A stretch of 64,000 nt of DNA from Hemibagrus wyckioides (GCF_019097595.1 NC_080710.1:5911780-5975779), one strand, 5' to 3'; shown: positions 37,231 through 49,107, counted from the stretch's first letter. Made by a program: numbers and translations. The notes: generated by a model not told the origin, from the sequence alone.

Positions 37231-38860
37231 CACAAATTTCCATGAATACCAATGTATGACACTGTCCCACTGACCGCAGTGATGAAATGTTAGGGTGCTA
37301 CTTCTATGTGATCTCAGAACATAATTTAGAAGAAAAATAGAAATTGTGATTTTGAGTATTTTTGACCACAAGGAAAGTTACAGAGAGGTCTTTAAGAATA
37401 CACTTATGACCTTTCTGGACCTTTGTAGAACCACAAGATGACATGCAATTTTTTTAAAATATTTTTTAGTAGTTTGTTTGTTTGTTTGTTTGATGATGAT
37501 GATGATGATGTTGAAGGAGAAGATGACTGCAAATCAAAAGTTAACAGTTAAAAAGAGGAAATTATTGAGGAAAATGAATCAGAATAGAATTTCAACATTA
37601 GGGTTTACAGTTGTGTTACACATTGGTATATGCTGACTTTTCCCCCCTTTTTCCACGTGAAATGAGGAAGCTTGTGCATAGGCCAACAATCTTTTTGTCT
37701 TTTCTTCTATTTATGGGTAGATTTAACGTTGTGCAATATCAGTTCCCGTCATTCCGTACATTGCAACAACTATAAAATGTCACGTATTTATTCACCCTAA
37801 CTGGGCCACTCTCTCTCTCTCTCTCTCGCTCTCTCTCTCTCTCTGAGCGCATGCGTGAGTGAGTCAGTGGGCGGATTTGTTGAGTGAGAGTTTCACAACG
37901 CGAGTGAGTTTTGCATTCTTTTCTCTCTTGCTTTCTCACACCATTTCCTATACGCATGATAAAGATTTTTGCTTTGAGGTATAGCGCATACTGTAAAACT
38001 AGTCAACCTTCCGTTACATTAAAAAAAAAAAAAAAAACGCCTGGCGGTTAATGCGCGTGCAGGAGCGTGCTTTAGCCGTTGGGAAAAAAGGTGTCACTTA
38101 GGACAACCGGGAGCATCCCGAGGGAACAGCGCTAATATGTGACTGCACCCAAAAAAGCAAGCAGTTTGGTGCAGAGTAGAATTGTGATACAGGATACTTA
38201 CTGATGCCCTTAGTCAGGGCCAGACAAGGATAAAGATTAAGGCCGGGTACATCCCAAACCCACACAGGCTATCCTATAATATAATTTGACAGTATAATAT
38301 AATATAATATAATATAAATTCTTCTTCTTCCAGTCTCACACCCTGGCTGAATCTGATGCCAGAGATAGTGCTAGATTGACTGTCCACCTAAGAAATGTTT
38401 TAAACTTCACAAATGGGCAAACATAATTTTAGTACAATAATGACTACTTTATGACAAAATATTTTTTTAGAAAAATCATAAAAAAAAAAAAAATGTTATT
38501 GTATTTTTATGACTAATTTTTTTGTTCATGTTTGCACTATAGCTCCTGTCTCCCTGCTCCCTTCCTACCTAGAAAAAAACATATAAATATTTGTCTGCTA
38601 AAATACTTAGGTAATTTTACAATAAATCATATTAATGTCTTTTAGCATGTAGTATTTTAAGTGAAGAAAGTAGGGGTGCTACTGCTTTTATTTGCTAGCA
38701 GTTCAACACTTGCAATGGAAAAACTACAGTGTTTACAGATGAAACTGGCCTACACTCGAAGCCCTGAACAGATCAGAAATTTTCTCTACTGAAGCATGTC
38801 TACATGATCCTAAAGGAAATAAATGAAATAAAAATAAAAATAAAATAAAAGATCTAAGTG
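37231..38860. other. Intergenic with simple repeats
   Basis: It holds (gttt)n and (gat)n at about 37468-37510, (tc)n at 37806-37846, an A-run at about 38019-38037, (taata)n at about 38275-38320 and adenine-rich repeats at 38826-38852. No gene was seen. Confidence 0.6.
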
Positions 38861-39295
38861 TTTAAGTTTAGAATCCATGGTTTTTGACTATGTTGTCTTT
38901 GAAAGTTCGGTAACAGGGACATTTTAAATGTGGAGGAGAAGGTCGTGTTAGATGCTCGTGCCCTGAACAGACAGAAGATAATAAGAGATCATGAAACTGT
39001 TGGTACTGATGGTGGAGAAAGCCTGCTGAAGTTATGACGATTTTGTCTGAGACTGTAGACGAAACAGGAAATGTGAGCAGAGAAGTCACTGATACAGTAT
39101 TGGGGGATCAAAAAGTGTAGAAAGGGGAATTCTAAACCAAGTTACTGCTGTAGTGATGCAAATGATAGAAGTGGAACATGATACAAAGTGTGTGAGTAAT
39201 GAAGTGCTCTTTAAAAACCCACCACTCAGAGGAAAAGATCCAGTAAATGAGGAGAAATCTGAGCCAAACCAACTGTTAGAAATGCAAGCTTATGA
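38861..39295 (+). mobile_element. Possible upstream part of the Tx1-like LINE
   Basis: This stretch is rich in 'gaa/gat' codons and has short acidic readings (VDETGNVSREVTDTV at about 39055). It may be the end of ORF1 of the LINE whose endonuclease starts at about 40040. The link is by position only. Confidence 0.25.
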
Positions 39296-39452
39296 GAATG
39301 AGAATGAACCCAGTACAGCTGATGATTGATGAGAATGAACCCAGTACAGCTGATGATTGATGAGAATGAACCCAGTACAGCTGATGATTGATGAGAATGA
39401 ACCCAGTACAGCTGATGATTGATGAGAATGAACCCAGTACAGCTGATGATTG
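39296..39452. repeat. 31-bp minisatellite, about five units
   Basis: The unit starts 'gatgagaatgaacccagtac' and continues 'agctgatgatt'. The copies are almost identical. The period is not a multiple of three, so it does not preserve a frame. It ends directly at the LTR-like unit. Confidence 0.9.
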
Positions 39453-39453
39453 A

Positions 39454-39868
39454 TGGTGTCAGGAACAGCTGGACAGTTCCCTGCCAGGCCCTGAGAGGGC
39501 GATGGCAGGTGAAATTCCGAAGCCTGCTTCTTCGTGTGTGTTGTCATGCTCTGCCTGTTGTTCTCATTCCTCTTGTGTCACCTGTATCCCATTAGCCCTA
39601 ATGTCTGTCCCTATAAATGGGGATCCTTGTGTTCATGTCCTTGTCGGTGATTGTTAACTATGCTGTAGTTTTGTATCAGGTTTTGTGTTGCAATGTCCAG
39701 GTTATGGTTTAGGTTCTTGTTTTGTTTTATACCACACTATTTAGTGTTAAGTTAGTTGCCCTCTGCCCTGTGTTTATGTAATAAAAGCAGTCTGGGTCTC
39801 CTTTAAGGGCGTGCAGATGCCTGCATGCAACACCACGGAGGTCCGGGTTCGTCCCCCGCACAGTGCAA
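39454..39868 (+). mobile_element. LTR-like unit (possible solo LTR)
   Basis: It begins 'tgtcaggaacagctgg', has 'ccctataaatgggg' (TATA-like, about 39610) and 'gtaataaaagcagtctggg' (poly(A) signal, about 39778), and ends 'ccccgcaca'. The TGT...ACA ends and the element order fit an LTR. No target-site duplication was found, because the left side is the minisatellite. Confidence 0.45.
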
Positions 39869-39899
39869 AAATATGAATAACCCAAATATGCTTGTTGTT

Positions 39900-41000
39900 G
39901 CTGTTAGAAGGCTGATGAGAAGTAAATGGCGAAGAACAGTTTCTTGTCAAGCTGAAATCAGAACTCCAGACTGAAAATGGATATGAAACGACCGAGAACA
40001 GCCTGCTCTCCTAGGCCACTGTCTTTTAACATACTTCTCACTGAGTGTGGTGAGGGTGGGCACCTTTAACCTAAATGGGGCATGGGACATGTAAAAAAAA
40101 ATGCATTGCTGTTTGATATAATAATCCAAAAGAATATTGATATTGTGTTTCTTCAGAAGAGATTCCTGGTAGACTCATGGTTATTCAAGCTCAGTTTGAA
40201 AAGTTCTCCTTAACCTAACTTAACCTTAGAGAACTGTAATTCTGATGTATAGTTGCTTCTTGGAGGTGACTTCATTTGTACAAAGAAGAATGTAATAGGT
40301 TGAAATCATGCAGAACTTCATGCTGCTTCAAGTCATGCCCTAGGTATACTTATTAAGACTCATAATTTGTGTGACATCAGGCTGAATGAAAAATGGTAGA
40401 CAGTACACATGGGCACGTACCCAAGATAATTATCTCTTTGCCTAAATTAAATATAATGTATTGTTTTAAACATTATTTTATCATTGTGAGAAAGTGTGAT
40501 ATAAGTCCTTTTGGTTTTTCTGATCATGCAAAAAGAGTGTTTTGTTAATTTGCTCCAGTGGTGGGACTTTAAGTGAAAAAAGACATTAAAAAACTGACTT
40601 TAAAGCATTGTGTCAATAGTATACTTATAAATCAGAAAATGAAAGAGTTTGAAGCTGAAACTGAGGCGTTACAAAAATTGATAAAGGCCACCTGAGAGCA
40701 GAGAAGTATTGCAGAACTTAAGATTTAAAAAAATATTCTTCGCAACCTACTTGGCTCAAAAACAAAGGGAGCTCTGGTCAGGTCACGTTTTCAAAATTAT
40801 TTGCCAAATGTATTGCCCCATCTAAGTTCTTTAGCTTAAAAAAGAAGAATGGTCATTACATTCACTCTCTGCATTCTGGAAGTGGACAAGAACTGACAGA
40901 AGAAAAAAAAAACACAGTCCACCCCGGGGATCTGGAATGAAGGCAAACTGTTTGTTTCATTCAAAAGAAAACCCCAAAGCATAAATGTTTTTTGAAAAAG
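39900..41000 (+). mobile_element. Tx1-like LINE endonuclease region, decayed
   Basis: Plus-strand pieces in several frames give, in order, a VGTFNLNGAxDM-like start (about 40048), IIQKNIDIVFLQKRFL (about 40120-40170), an LLGGDFICTKKN-like part (about 40255), a QDNYLFA-like part (about 40420), ISPFGFSDHA (about 40505) and a WWDFK-like part (about 40563). That is the order of an apurinic-type endonuclease in Tx1/L1-group LINEs. Stops and shifts are frequent, and the reverse transcriptase core is missing. Confidence 0.55.
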
Positions 41001-41560
41001 GATTTTCTTGAAATGTCCGCCTTGAAAATGCATTTGTAAGGATGTCTGTGACCAAATCGATTTCTTCTCCTCTGTCAGCCATTGTGAGTTAAAATATATA
41101 TATTTTATTTAGTTTGTGTGGTTCGCTGCCTCTGACTACTCCAATTATCCAATCAAAGGACGGAAAATGCTGACGTAATCGTATGCCTGCTAGATGTCCC
41201 CAGTGACGCCAACTCGAAATCTGATTGGTTAATGGAACAGTTTCATTGCCACTTATTTTAAGCTACGGGCGCCTGCACTATTAATTCTGAAGGCCTTAAG
41301 GCAGATTTCTTTCAATCTGGCAACACATGATGTCAGCCACTTGCTGAAATATGATTGGATAAATACTCTTATCATAAATATACACTACTGGAAGCAGCGC
41401 AACCAAGAGAAAAGCTATGAAATGTAGAGAATAGACTATTGGGAATAATTTAATACACATTCATTGAAAAATATATTAAATATATTAAAATGCAAGTGAT
41501 TCAGATCACTGCTGTTTAGGCCAGAAGAGAAGGCCTTGCTGGCCCTGATGGTCTGCCACT
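41001..41560. other. Sequence upstream of D, no exon 1 seen
   Basis: The promoter-proximal block found upstream of A, C, F and G is not present. Similarity to the other copies starts inside intron 1, at about 41565 ('ttgtgatagtgttg'). CCAAT-like text ('tccaatcaaagg' near 41150; 'tgattgg' at 41222 and 41352) is present but proves nothing. Confidence 0.45.
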
Positions 41561-41896
41561 GCAGTATACAGTATATTGTGATAGTGTTGGACCTGGTTAC
41601 TATAGGTCTTTTGTTTGAATAATTTATTATCTGTACTGTAAATGTCAATTGTTTTATGTTGTTGATGTTCAGAAATGCTGTATGCATTGTTCTTGATCTC
41701 TGCATCATGTCAGGTTCCTCTTTACAGCTAACACTTTTGCTAAATCTGCAGTTAACAACAATTGACTGACTCATTTCTTTCATCCGGCATTGAACAAATG
41801 CCATAGAGACTTGTGTTGTTTTACCCAACATTAAAGATTTGTAACTTTTCTTTTTCTCTGTTTATTTAACTGCAGGTTAACTTTCTTTGATGCTAC

Positions 41897-41949
41897 ATGG
41901 CAACAATATTGAGCAACAGCAGTGGCGTTTTGGGAACAATGAGCCCCAG
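41897..41949 (+). CDS. Start-codon exon of D, apparently intact
   Basis: ATG at 41897, 17 codons plus 2 nt, then the donor 'cccag|gtgagaac'. Length and phase are the same as exon 2 of gene A, and it encodes an SNSS glycosylation site. It lies after an intron-like stretch with a pyrimidine tract and 'ctgcag' (41874). D's own receptor exon is dead, so this exon is useful only if it joins a later one. The next intact phase-2 acceptor in line is that of E at 46066. Confidence 0.6.
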
Positions 41950-42084
41950 GTGAGAACATGTATGCACAAAAATTTAATTGCAGTCAAATGGCCTTCAGCG
42001 GTTCTGTTCCATCTGGAAAATATGTGGAAAATATTATTTTATATAAAACTACTTCAGTAACGGCTTTTAATGTTAATAATATAT

Positions 42085-42607
42085 CAAATACTGTACAGCG
42101 TAGCGTTGTTTAGGAAAGCGCGGTGTGGGGATGCTGAAAATTAAAATACAGTACGGCTGGAGGAACGAGTCCGACCAATCGGAAGGCCCCATTCATTTAA
42201 TCATGGGTGTGATTGGCTGCTGGCTATGCGCACAGTTGGGGAAAGGGAAGCAGAATTCTCCAGCATCCCAGTTTTTCGCGTGTCACTGTCCAGAGTGTTT
42301 CGTTTTGTGCTGTTTTTTCTGCTAGCTCTATTATGTCGCCCAAACGCCTTGCACCTTCTAATGCCTCTGGTAAGTCACATACATACATACAGTACTCACT
42401 ATAAATGTGATATTTCTACGAATTTACCCAAAATTCATCTTGCTATATGTTCGCAAATGTTTTCTGTGTGTGTTTAAAGAGTGTGGGAGGGTCATTTATG
42501 GCTTAAACAATAAAAAAAGCATTTGATTGTGGCGTCTGTGTACAGTGTATTTTTGTTTATCGTGGGTGGTTTTGGAACATAACCCCCACGATAAAGGGGG
42601 ATTACTG
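42085..42607 (+). mobile_element. pogo/Tigger-like non-autonomous element in intron 2 of D
   Basis: The right end 'cacgataaagggggattactg' before 'ta' (42587-42609) is typical of fish and vertebrate Tigger-like termini. Inside, an ATG at 42333 begins MSPKRLAPSNASG, which resembles the start of Tigger transposases, followed by a stop-rich part. GC-rich sequence precedes it (42100-42300), probably the element's own promoter. The left end is not clear. Confidence 0.55.
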
Positions 42608-43783
42608 TACTTTATTTAAAGGGGAACAGTATTAGGCCTTCATAATACATTTATAAGCTATGAGCAAACCTTTCTCAAATCAATTTGAATTTAGAACACT
42701 GTTATAAAACTGTTCATATATCCTTTACTGCTTTCTCAACTAATAGCTTGCAAGATTAAGGGTTTTACTGCACTTCTGCAGTACCAATACTCATAAGTCA
42801 GTCCATAATGAGAATCCATTCTTGCTCAATTCTCTCATCTTCTCATTGATAAGAGACAGAAACTTACATTTGCACTTCAGTTTCATAAAAGATTGATGCA
42901 GAGCTAATTTGTAGAATTTGCTTCTTGTGTTTATCTGATAGAATATACTGTAAAGAATGTGGTTCGAAAGATCAGATTTGCTACTCAGATATCTTTTTGT
43001 GCTCTATTATTACTGAACGATAATGTATTGTTATTTATTGCCTTTAAATGAACAAGTTGAAGCTAAAATAGAGAGGTTGTCTTTGGCAAATAACTAGCAG
43101 TTTGTTAACAATCTGGCTAACAACAGCCAAAGCGATTATTTATTAAACAAGCTTAATGGGACATATTCAGAAAAAATCCAAAAGGTTTCTTTGTAACTGC
43201 TTTAGTCTCTCAAGGTGCATCCCAAATCGCATACTTGCACACTGTTCTATGCTATTTTGAAGTATAAATAGTGTGAGCAGTGTGTTCACCTCTTAAGTGC
43301 CAGATGATGTGTTTTTTCAAGTATGGAATGTTGGACACATCATGCACTCAGCTTTGTGCATTTGCTTACATGCTGGATTAGAAAAAAGATGGCCTACGAA
43401 ACTTGGGTGAACACTTGGGTAAAGATATCGTACATATGATAATTGTAATCTTTAGGTCATATTGTGGTTCAACATTTTAAAAAATAACTGTATTCTATTA
43501 AAGCTAGCAGCATTGCATTGTGTTTGTTTGACATTGCCATCTACTATCAACTGGGAAATACTTTTCATTTAGTAAAAACAGTTAATGTTACATTTGAGAT
43601 GATACTACCCCACATTAATGTACATAGTGCACAGTGCAAAGTGCGTGTAGTATTTCATTTGGGATACAGTTATGAGCTTCTCGTCCAGACTTTGCAAATT
43701 TCCTGCATGTGATTAGCTTCTCATCTCAATAATTCTGTCATCTCAATCTTTACTGTTTTCATTTGATTACAATGATATTATTG
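42608..43783. other. Remainder of D intron 2
   Basis: No gene was seen. Some text resembles intron 2 of the other copies ('aactaatagcttg-gagat' at about 42738 and 4737). The 64-codon frame at 43518-43712 is not recognised. Confidence 0.45.
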
Positions 43784-44709
43784 AACCGTGTTCATAGGGA
43801 GTCCATGCAAGCCGTTTTCTTCTGGTTCTCTATTCACTGTTCTTCATGATCGGATTCCTGGGCAACATGCTGGTGCTGTGGGTGATCCTGAGAGGTGCTC
43901 AGATGAAAAGCATGACTGACATGTCTCTCCTGAACCTGACCATCGCTGACCTTCTACTAATCTTCATTCTCCCCTTCCTGGCTCATTATTCCAGAGATAC
44001 CTGGGTTTTTGGTAATGCAATGTGCGGGCTGGTCCTCAGTGTGTACTATATTGGATTTTCTTTATTGGGTTGATGAACATCGACAGATACTTGGCTATTG
44101 TCCATCGTGTGTTTGCCTTGAGAATCCGCACAAAGGCTTATGGGATTGTAGCTAGTTCAGTCATCTGGATTCTAGGTATTATAGCCTCATTTCCTGAGCT
44201 ATTGTTCCTAGGAAATGGAACTTATGAGGATGAAGCAGTGTGCAGTGCTTATTCCAAAAAAGGAAGTCACAATGACATGAGAAGTGCAGCTTTCTTGAAA
44301 ATGAACATTTTGGGTCTGCTAATTCCACTGATTATTGTGGGATTTTGCTACTCAGTGGTGCTCCGGAGGCGCCACACCCTTCGTACACCCAAGAAACTGG
44401 CCAGCCGTCTTGTTGTCGTTCTGCTGTTGAATGCCGTACATTCCTTAAAGCACTCGAACTGAATCATATCCTTCCTGTAGGTTGAGAACAGTTGATGCGA
44501 TTGTTATTGAAGCTATTGCATACTTTCACAGTTGCCTCAATCCGCTCCTCTATGTGTTTGTGGGGAAAAGGTTCAGAAGGCAACTCGCCAGGCTCCTCCT
44601 TCAGACATCATGCGTCCAAGTGCAGTTTATGAAGAGCTAGACGACCCGGGTCACGTCCTCTCTTTGTTCACAGAACACAAGTGTGGATGAGCGCTTTGGT
44701 GGTGTCTGA
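43784..44709 (+). pseudogene. Chemokine receptor D, exon 3 pseudogene
   Basis: Clearly a receptor exon of the E/F/G type, but broken in several ways. The acceptor 'tttcag' is replaced by 'ttttcatttgattac'. There is a TAG at 43795-43797 in the N-terminal part. A 13-nt deletion in helix 3, after about 44060, shifts the frame from 43846-44073 to 44022-44462. A large part of helix 6 is lost at about 44405-44450 (no CWTPYN). A further TAG follows KS in the tail (about 44638). DRYLAIVHRVFALRIRTKAYG and the helix 7 text are still recognisable. It cannot encode a receptor. Confidence 0.9.
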
Positions 44710-45285
44710 ATAGACTTTCATTTTATACTGGTTCATTTTATACTACTGAAAATGTGATTGTATTTGATTGTGCTATATAAACATCCCTGCTTTTAGCTAA
44801 ATATTTCCACATCATACTCCTATTTAAATGTTTTGTATACTCTCAAAATGGAATATTGTGTTTTACCTTGCTGTTCATGAAACTACTAAGAACAACTTGC
44901 AAAATTGATTGACAGGGAAGTTTTGGCTCTGATTCGCCATCTATTACATCTGTCTGTGTGTGTATGGTTACTGACCTGATTTGATCCTTGTCAGCATCAT
45001 CTCAAACTTAAGTATGAATTATGAACACAAGCTATTTATTAGATCTCATAAGGATTTCATGAAAGCTGAAACTACAAGCACAATCTCTTCTCCTAAACAC
45101 TTTCTTTAAATAGCTCCTGTGAATTTCCTTAAATGTTACTCAAGCTTCTTGTTTTGCTGGAGTGCCTTCTTATATAAATATTGGCTGTGGAAAATAAAAA
45201 AAACAGGCAAAGATGGTGTGTTGATTTATGTAAGTCAGTGTAGCTGTTTAAGTTTTTTTATACTATAGTAAAGTAATACTAAAGT
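44710..45285. other. 3' flank of D, up to a deletion junction
   Basis: This follows the 3' flanks of E (47935-48310) and F (52170-52600): 'aacaacttg-aaa-ttgattgacag', 'ttttggctctgatt', 'ggctgtggaaaat'. At about 45285 it changes directly into intron 2 sequence (compare 55700), so the upstream exons of E are missing. Confidence 0.6.
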
Positions 45286-46065
45286 TTTTTCATGTGTCAA
45301 TTGTAATTTCTTTGTGTTTCATATCCTACATGGTTTTGTCAAGTGTAAATGACCGATTAAAGTCTAAATCCTCTACATGAAACCAGATTAGCTCTGATCT
45401 CTTGTAGATATGAAAAACTTGTATATTATTCAATATTTGCTACATGACAAACCATGGCACATTTTTTGTAATAATGCAGGTTTATACACTAGTTATATAA
45501 TGGTACAACCAAGTTTTTGAATTTTATTGAACCTTGTATTGGATTTTATACAGTGTTGTATTTATATTATAATGAACAGCATAATGAACTAGCATAATTC
45601 ATTTTGATCAAAAGAGTTGAACCTACACCACATCTTCATAGCACATTCATAAGTACACCATTTGGAGTTTGTTTTTTTTGGGGTTTTTTTAAGTGTAAAG
45701 ATTTTTAGTGCCTTTAAATCACTCACCTTTAAGAAAGAAAGAAAAAACATCATGGACATTATATACGGACTGAAGAAGACATATATAATTATATATTGAA
45801 TAATAATAATTTCACAATATGGCATCTGCACTGATTGTTTGCCAGCTTATAAAATAACACTTGATGCAGCACATACTATTATTTTAAGGCCAAACGTTTT
45901 GATTATTATAAGTCTAATGTTTGGCTTAATTTGATGTGCTGTCTTTTGTTCTGTGTTGTAAAGTCTGGAATTTTGAAGGGATGATACACTTGTCTAAGAT
46001 CCGACATGTTCACAATTCTCGTGTAGGTCTCATGTAATAACTCTCTCCATATTTTTTTTTTTCAG

Positions 46066-47086
46066 CACATCAACAGAAGAGTATGATTACTCAGAGATTA
46101 CCTTTAGTGAGCCGTGTCATTATGGACACCATGCAAGCCGTTTCCTCCCGGTTCTCTACTCACTGTTCTTCGTGGTCGGCTTCCTGGGCAACATGCTGGT
46201 GCTGTGGGTGATCCTGAGAGGCGCTCAGATAAAAAGCATGACTGATGTGTCTTTCCTGAACCTGGCCATTGTTGACCTTCTACTACTCTTTACTCTCCCC
46301 TTCCTGGCTCACTATGCCAGAGATACCTGGGTTTTTGGTGATGCCATGTGCGGGCTGGTCCTCAGTGTGTACTACATTGGATTCTACTCTGGAATTTTCT
46401 CTATTGTGTTGATGAGCATTGACAGATATTTGGCTATTGTCCATTCTGTGTGTGCCTTAAGAATCCGTACAAAGATTGTAGCTAGTATAGTCATTTGGAT
46501 TTTAGCCATTATAGCCTCATTTCCTGAGCTATTGTTCCTTGGAGTCGAAATTTATGGCAGTGAAACAGTGTGCAGTGCTTATCCGAAAAATGCAAGTCAC
46601 AATGAAATGAGAATTGCAGCTTTCTTTAAAATGAACATTGTGGGTCTGCTAATTCCACTGATTATTGTCGGATTTTGCTTCTGTATGGTGCTCCAGAGGC
46701 TTCAGACCCTTCATATGTCCAAGAAACTGGATGAATTTCGTCTTGTTATCGTGGTCATGGTGGTCTTCTTCTGCTGCTGGACACCATACAACATTGCAGC
46801 TTTCCTCAAAGCACTGGAGCTAAAGAAAATCCTTCCTCTAACGTGTCAACTCAGCAAAAATATCCAGCTGACGCTGCAAGCCACCGAAGCCATAGCGTAC
46901 TCACACAGCTGCCTCAATCCGTTCCTCTATGTGTTTGTGGGGGAAAAGTTCAGGAGGCACCTCGCCAGGCTCCTCCTCCAGACACCATGCGTCCATGTTA
47001 AGTGTATGAAGAGCTACATGACCCGGGTCGCATCCTCTGTGCATGCACAAAGCTCGAGTGTGAACGAGCACATTAGTGCTGTTTGA
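46066..47086 (+). CDS. Chemokine receptor E, intact receptor exon without own start exon
   Basis: Exon 3 of an E/F/G-type receptor after a strong acceptor ('tttttttttttcag|c'), open to the TGA at 47084-47086. It has 339 codons after the split codon, beginning TSTEEYDYSE. The first in-frame ATG lies inside helix 1 (GNMLV), so a separate start exon is required. Its own exons 1-2 are deleted (junction about 45285). The nearest matching phase-2 donor upstream is at 41949; joined to it the product would be about 357 residues. All motifs are present (TLPF, DRYLAIVHSVCALRIR, CCWTPYN, TEAIAYSHSCLNPFLY). Oddities: three residues missing between RTK and IVAS at the start of helix 4, LDEF replacing LAI before helix 6 (one extra residue), AIVDLL in helix 2, and FSIVLMS in helix 3. 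All indels keep the frame. Confidence 0.75.
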
Positions 47087-47156
47087 ATGGACTTTCATTT
47101 TATGCTACATATATGTACTACTAAAAATTAGATTGTATTTGCATGAATTATATATA

Positions 47157-47915
47157 CAGTGAAACCTTGACTTACGAGTGACTGAACTTACGAGTTTTCC
47201 GAGATACGAGCCGTCGCTCGGCTGATTTTTTGCTTAAAGATACGAGCCGAGATCTGAGTTAAGAGCGAGCAAGCTTACGCCACCCGCCACTTGGTAGCCC
47301 AGCGAGTGGTCAGTTCACGTGGTTATCTCTCCAGGTCGTGCGTTGGTGCTGTGTAACGACGCTTGCCTCACTTATTTTCCAAACATTTTGAAAAGGACGA
47401 AGAAACAAACCTCCTTGGACAGGTTTTTATTGAAACGCCCTGCAAGTGAAAGCGAGGAAAGTGTGGTGAAAAAGGCAAAAAGTCAGTGATGAAGAAGATT
47501 AAGTGAAGTGAAAAAAATAAATAAATAGAAAGTAGCAATTAAGTTTAGCGATAAAGTGTAGCATAGTGTGTAAGTTAAATTAGCAATTAATTGTAGCATT
47601 AAGTGTGCAGCGAGTAAGTTAAGTGATAGAGTACGAAATGAAAAACTCTGCCAACCTCCTCCACCAGCATCTTTGTCTGATCGTCAACATAAATACACTT
47701 AATAAAGCCAGTTTATTTCTTTACATTCTTTTTTATTATGTATTATTATTTTTTTTATACATTATTTGTTATCTATAAAGTACATTTTTCTTATTTAAAA
47801 ACATGTAACAAAAAAAATTTGGGGGGCTGGGACGGATTAATAGCATTTCAATTCATTTTAATGGAGAAATTTAAATTGATATACGAGCAAGTTGTCGTAA
47901 GTCAAGGTATTACTG
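47157..47915 (+). mobile_element. pogo/Tigger-like non-autonomous element after E
   Basis: Inverted ends of about 21 bp ('cagtgaaaccttgacttacga' at left, the reverse of 'cagtaataccttgacttacg' at right) are flanked by TA on both sides (47155-47156, 47916-47917). The 759-bp body keeps the end of a transposase: a plus-strand reading with FLLKRPASESEESVVKKAK and a stop at about 47487. It lies 70 bp after the stop of E, probably within its 3' UTR. Confidence 0.8.
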
Positions 47916-47917
47916 TA

Positions 47918-48382
47918 TATACTTTTAGCTAAAGATTAACATATCATACTCCTTTTTTAAATATGCTGTGCTCTCTCTTTACATTGCTGTTCAGGAAATT
48001 GCTAAGAACAACTTGGAAATTTGATTGACAGCGATGTTTTGGCTCTGATGTGCTCTCTATTACACTTATCTGTATGGGTATGGTTACTGACCTGATCTTA
48101 TTCGTCTCAGACTTATGAATGAATTATAAACAAGAGCACTAAGCCTAATCTCTTCTCTTTCTGTAAACTTTCTATACCTAAAACACTAAGACAATTTCTT
48201 TACATAGGTCATGTTAATGTCACTAAATATTACTCAACCTTCACAATGTATCACAGTACCTTTTTTATATAAGTGTAGACTGTGGAAAATTAAACGAAAA
48301 AAACAAATTTGGTGTGTTGATTTATTTAAGTAGTTGTAGTTGCTTTACTTCATAGACAGTAATGACAGTAAATTTCTTTTTT
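47918..48382. other. 3' flank of E
   Basis: Homologous to the 3' flanks of D and F. No gene was seen. Confidence 0.5.
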
Positions 48383-48660
48383 TATACTATCTGGCCAAAT
48401 GTATTTTGAACCCTGACCATCGCCCCATATGTGGTTCCTTTCCAAACTGTTGCCACTCAATTGTCTAGATCACTTGTGTGTTGTAGCATTACTAACTTCA
48501 TTGACCCAAGTGCACGCTGATACTTGGTAGAGATTAATCTTGGCTCATCTCTGTACTTCAGTACTATGAATACATTTGATACCCATTTTCTGCCATGAGT
48601 GTACAGGTGACCATTTGCCTCACATCTGCATTCCTGTCCTTCACTCTTCTCAGACAAACA
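48383..48660. mobile_element. MITE end and Tc1-like scrap
   Basis: 'tatactatctggccaaatgtat' and 'catatgtggttcctttccaaactgttgcca' are parts of a common fish MITE. From about 48530 the text is antisense Tc1-like ('ggtagagattaatcttggctcatctctgtact', 'tctgccatgagtgtacaggtg'), related to the fragment at 53150-53620. Confidence 0.5.
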
Positions 48661-48936
48661 TCACAAAATTAAGTGAAACAACATTTGTTTTAATTTGTTT
48701 ATGCAGAGGATCTGTCATACAAGATATTTATTGAAAAAGTATTCGGAGGAGGGCGTAGTGGTAATTTGCATTAATCATGTGTTTCACCACTACACGGCTT
48801 TGGTATGCTAGGGTAAGTTGCTTTTGTTTCTCAGAAACAATATTACCACACTTCACTACCATGAGGTTATGAGGTACTTGTTACCTCAGTACTAGAAATT
48901 TTTCATGCAACAGGAAAGATTAGTGCATAGAAATTA

Positions 48937-49076
48937 TTGGATTTTTTTGTTGTTATTCTGTCTCTCACTGTTCAGATAAACCTACCATTAAAATTACAGA
49001 CTGATCTTTTCTTGTCAGTGGGCAAACGTACAAAATCAGCAGGGGATCAAATCATTTTTTCCCTCACTGTATCTAT
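48937..49076. mobile_element. Tc1/mariner 3' end fragment
   Basis: 'gtgggcaaacgtacaaaatcagcaggggatcaaatcattttttccctcactgta' style text is a frequent Tc1/mariner terminus in fish. Only this end is present. Confidence 0.5.
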
Positions 49077-49107
49077 CTATCTGCCTATGCTACAATTAAT
49101 GAAGTTA

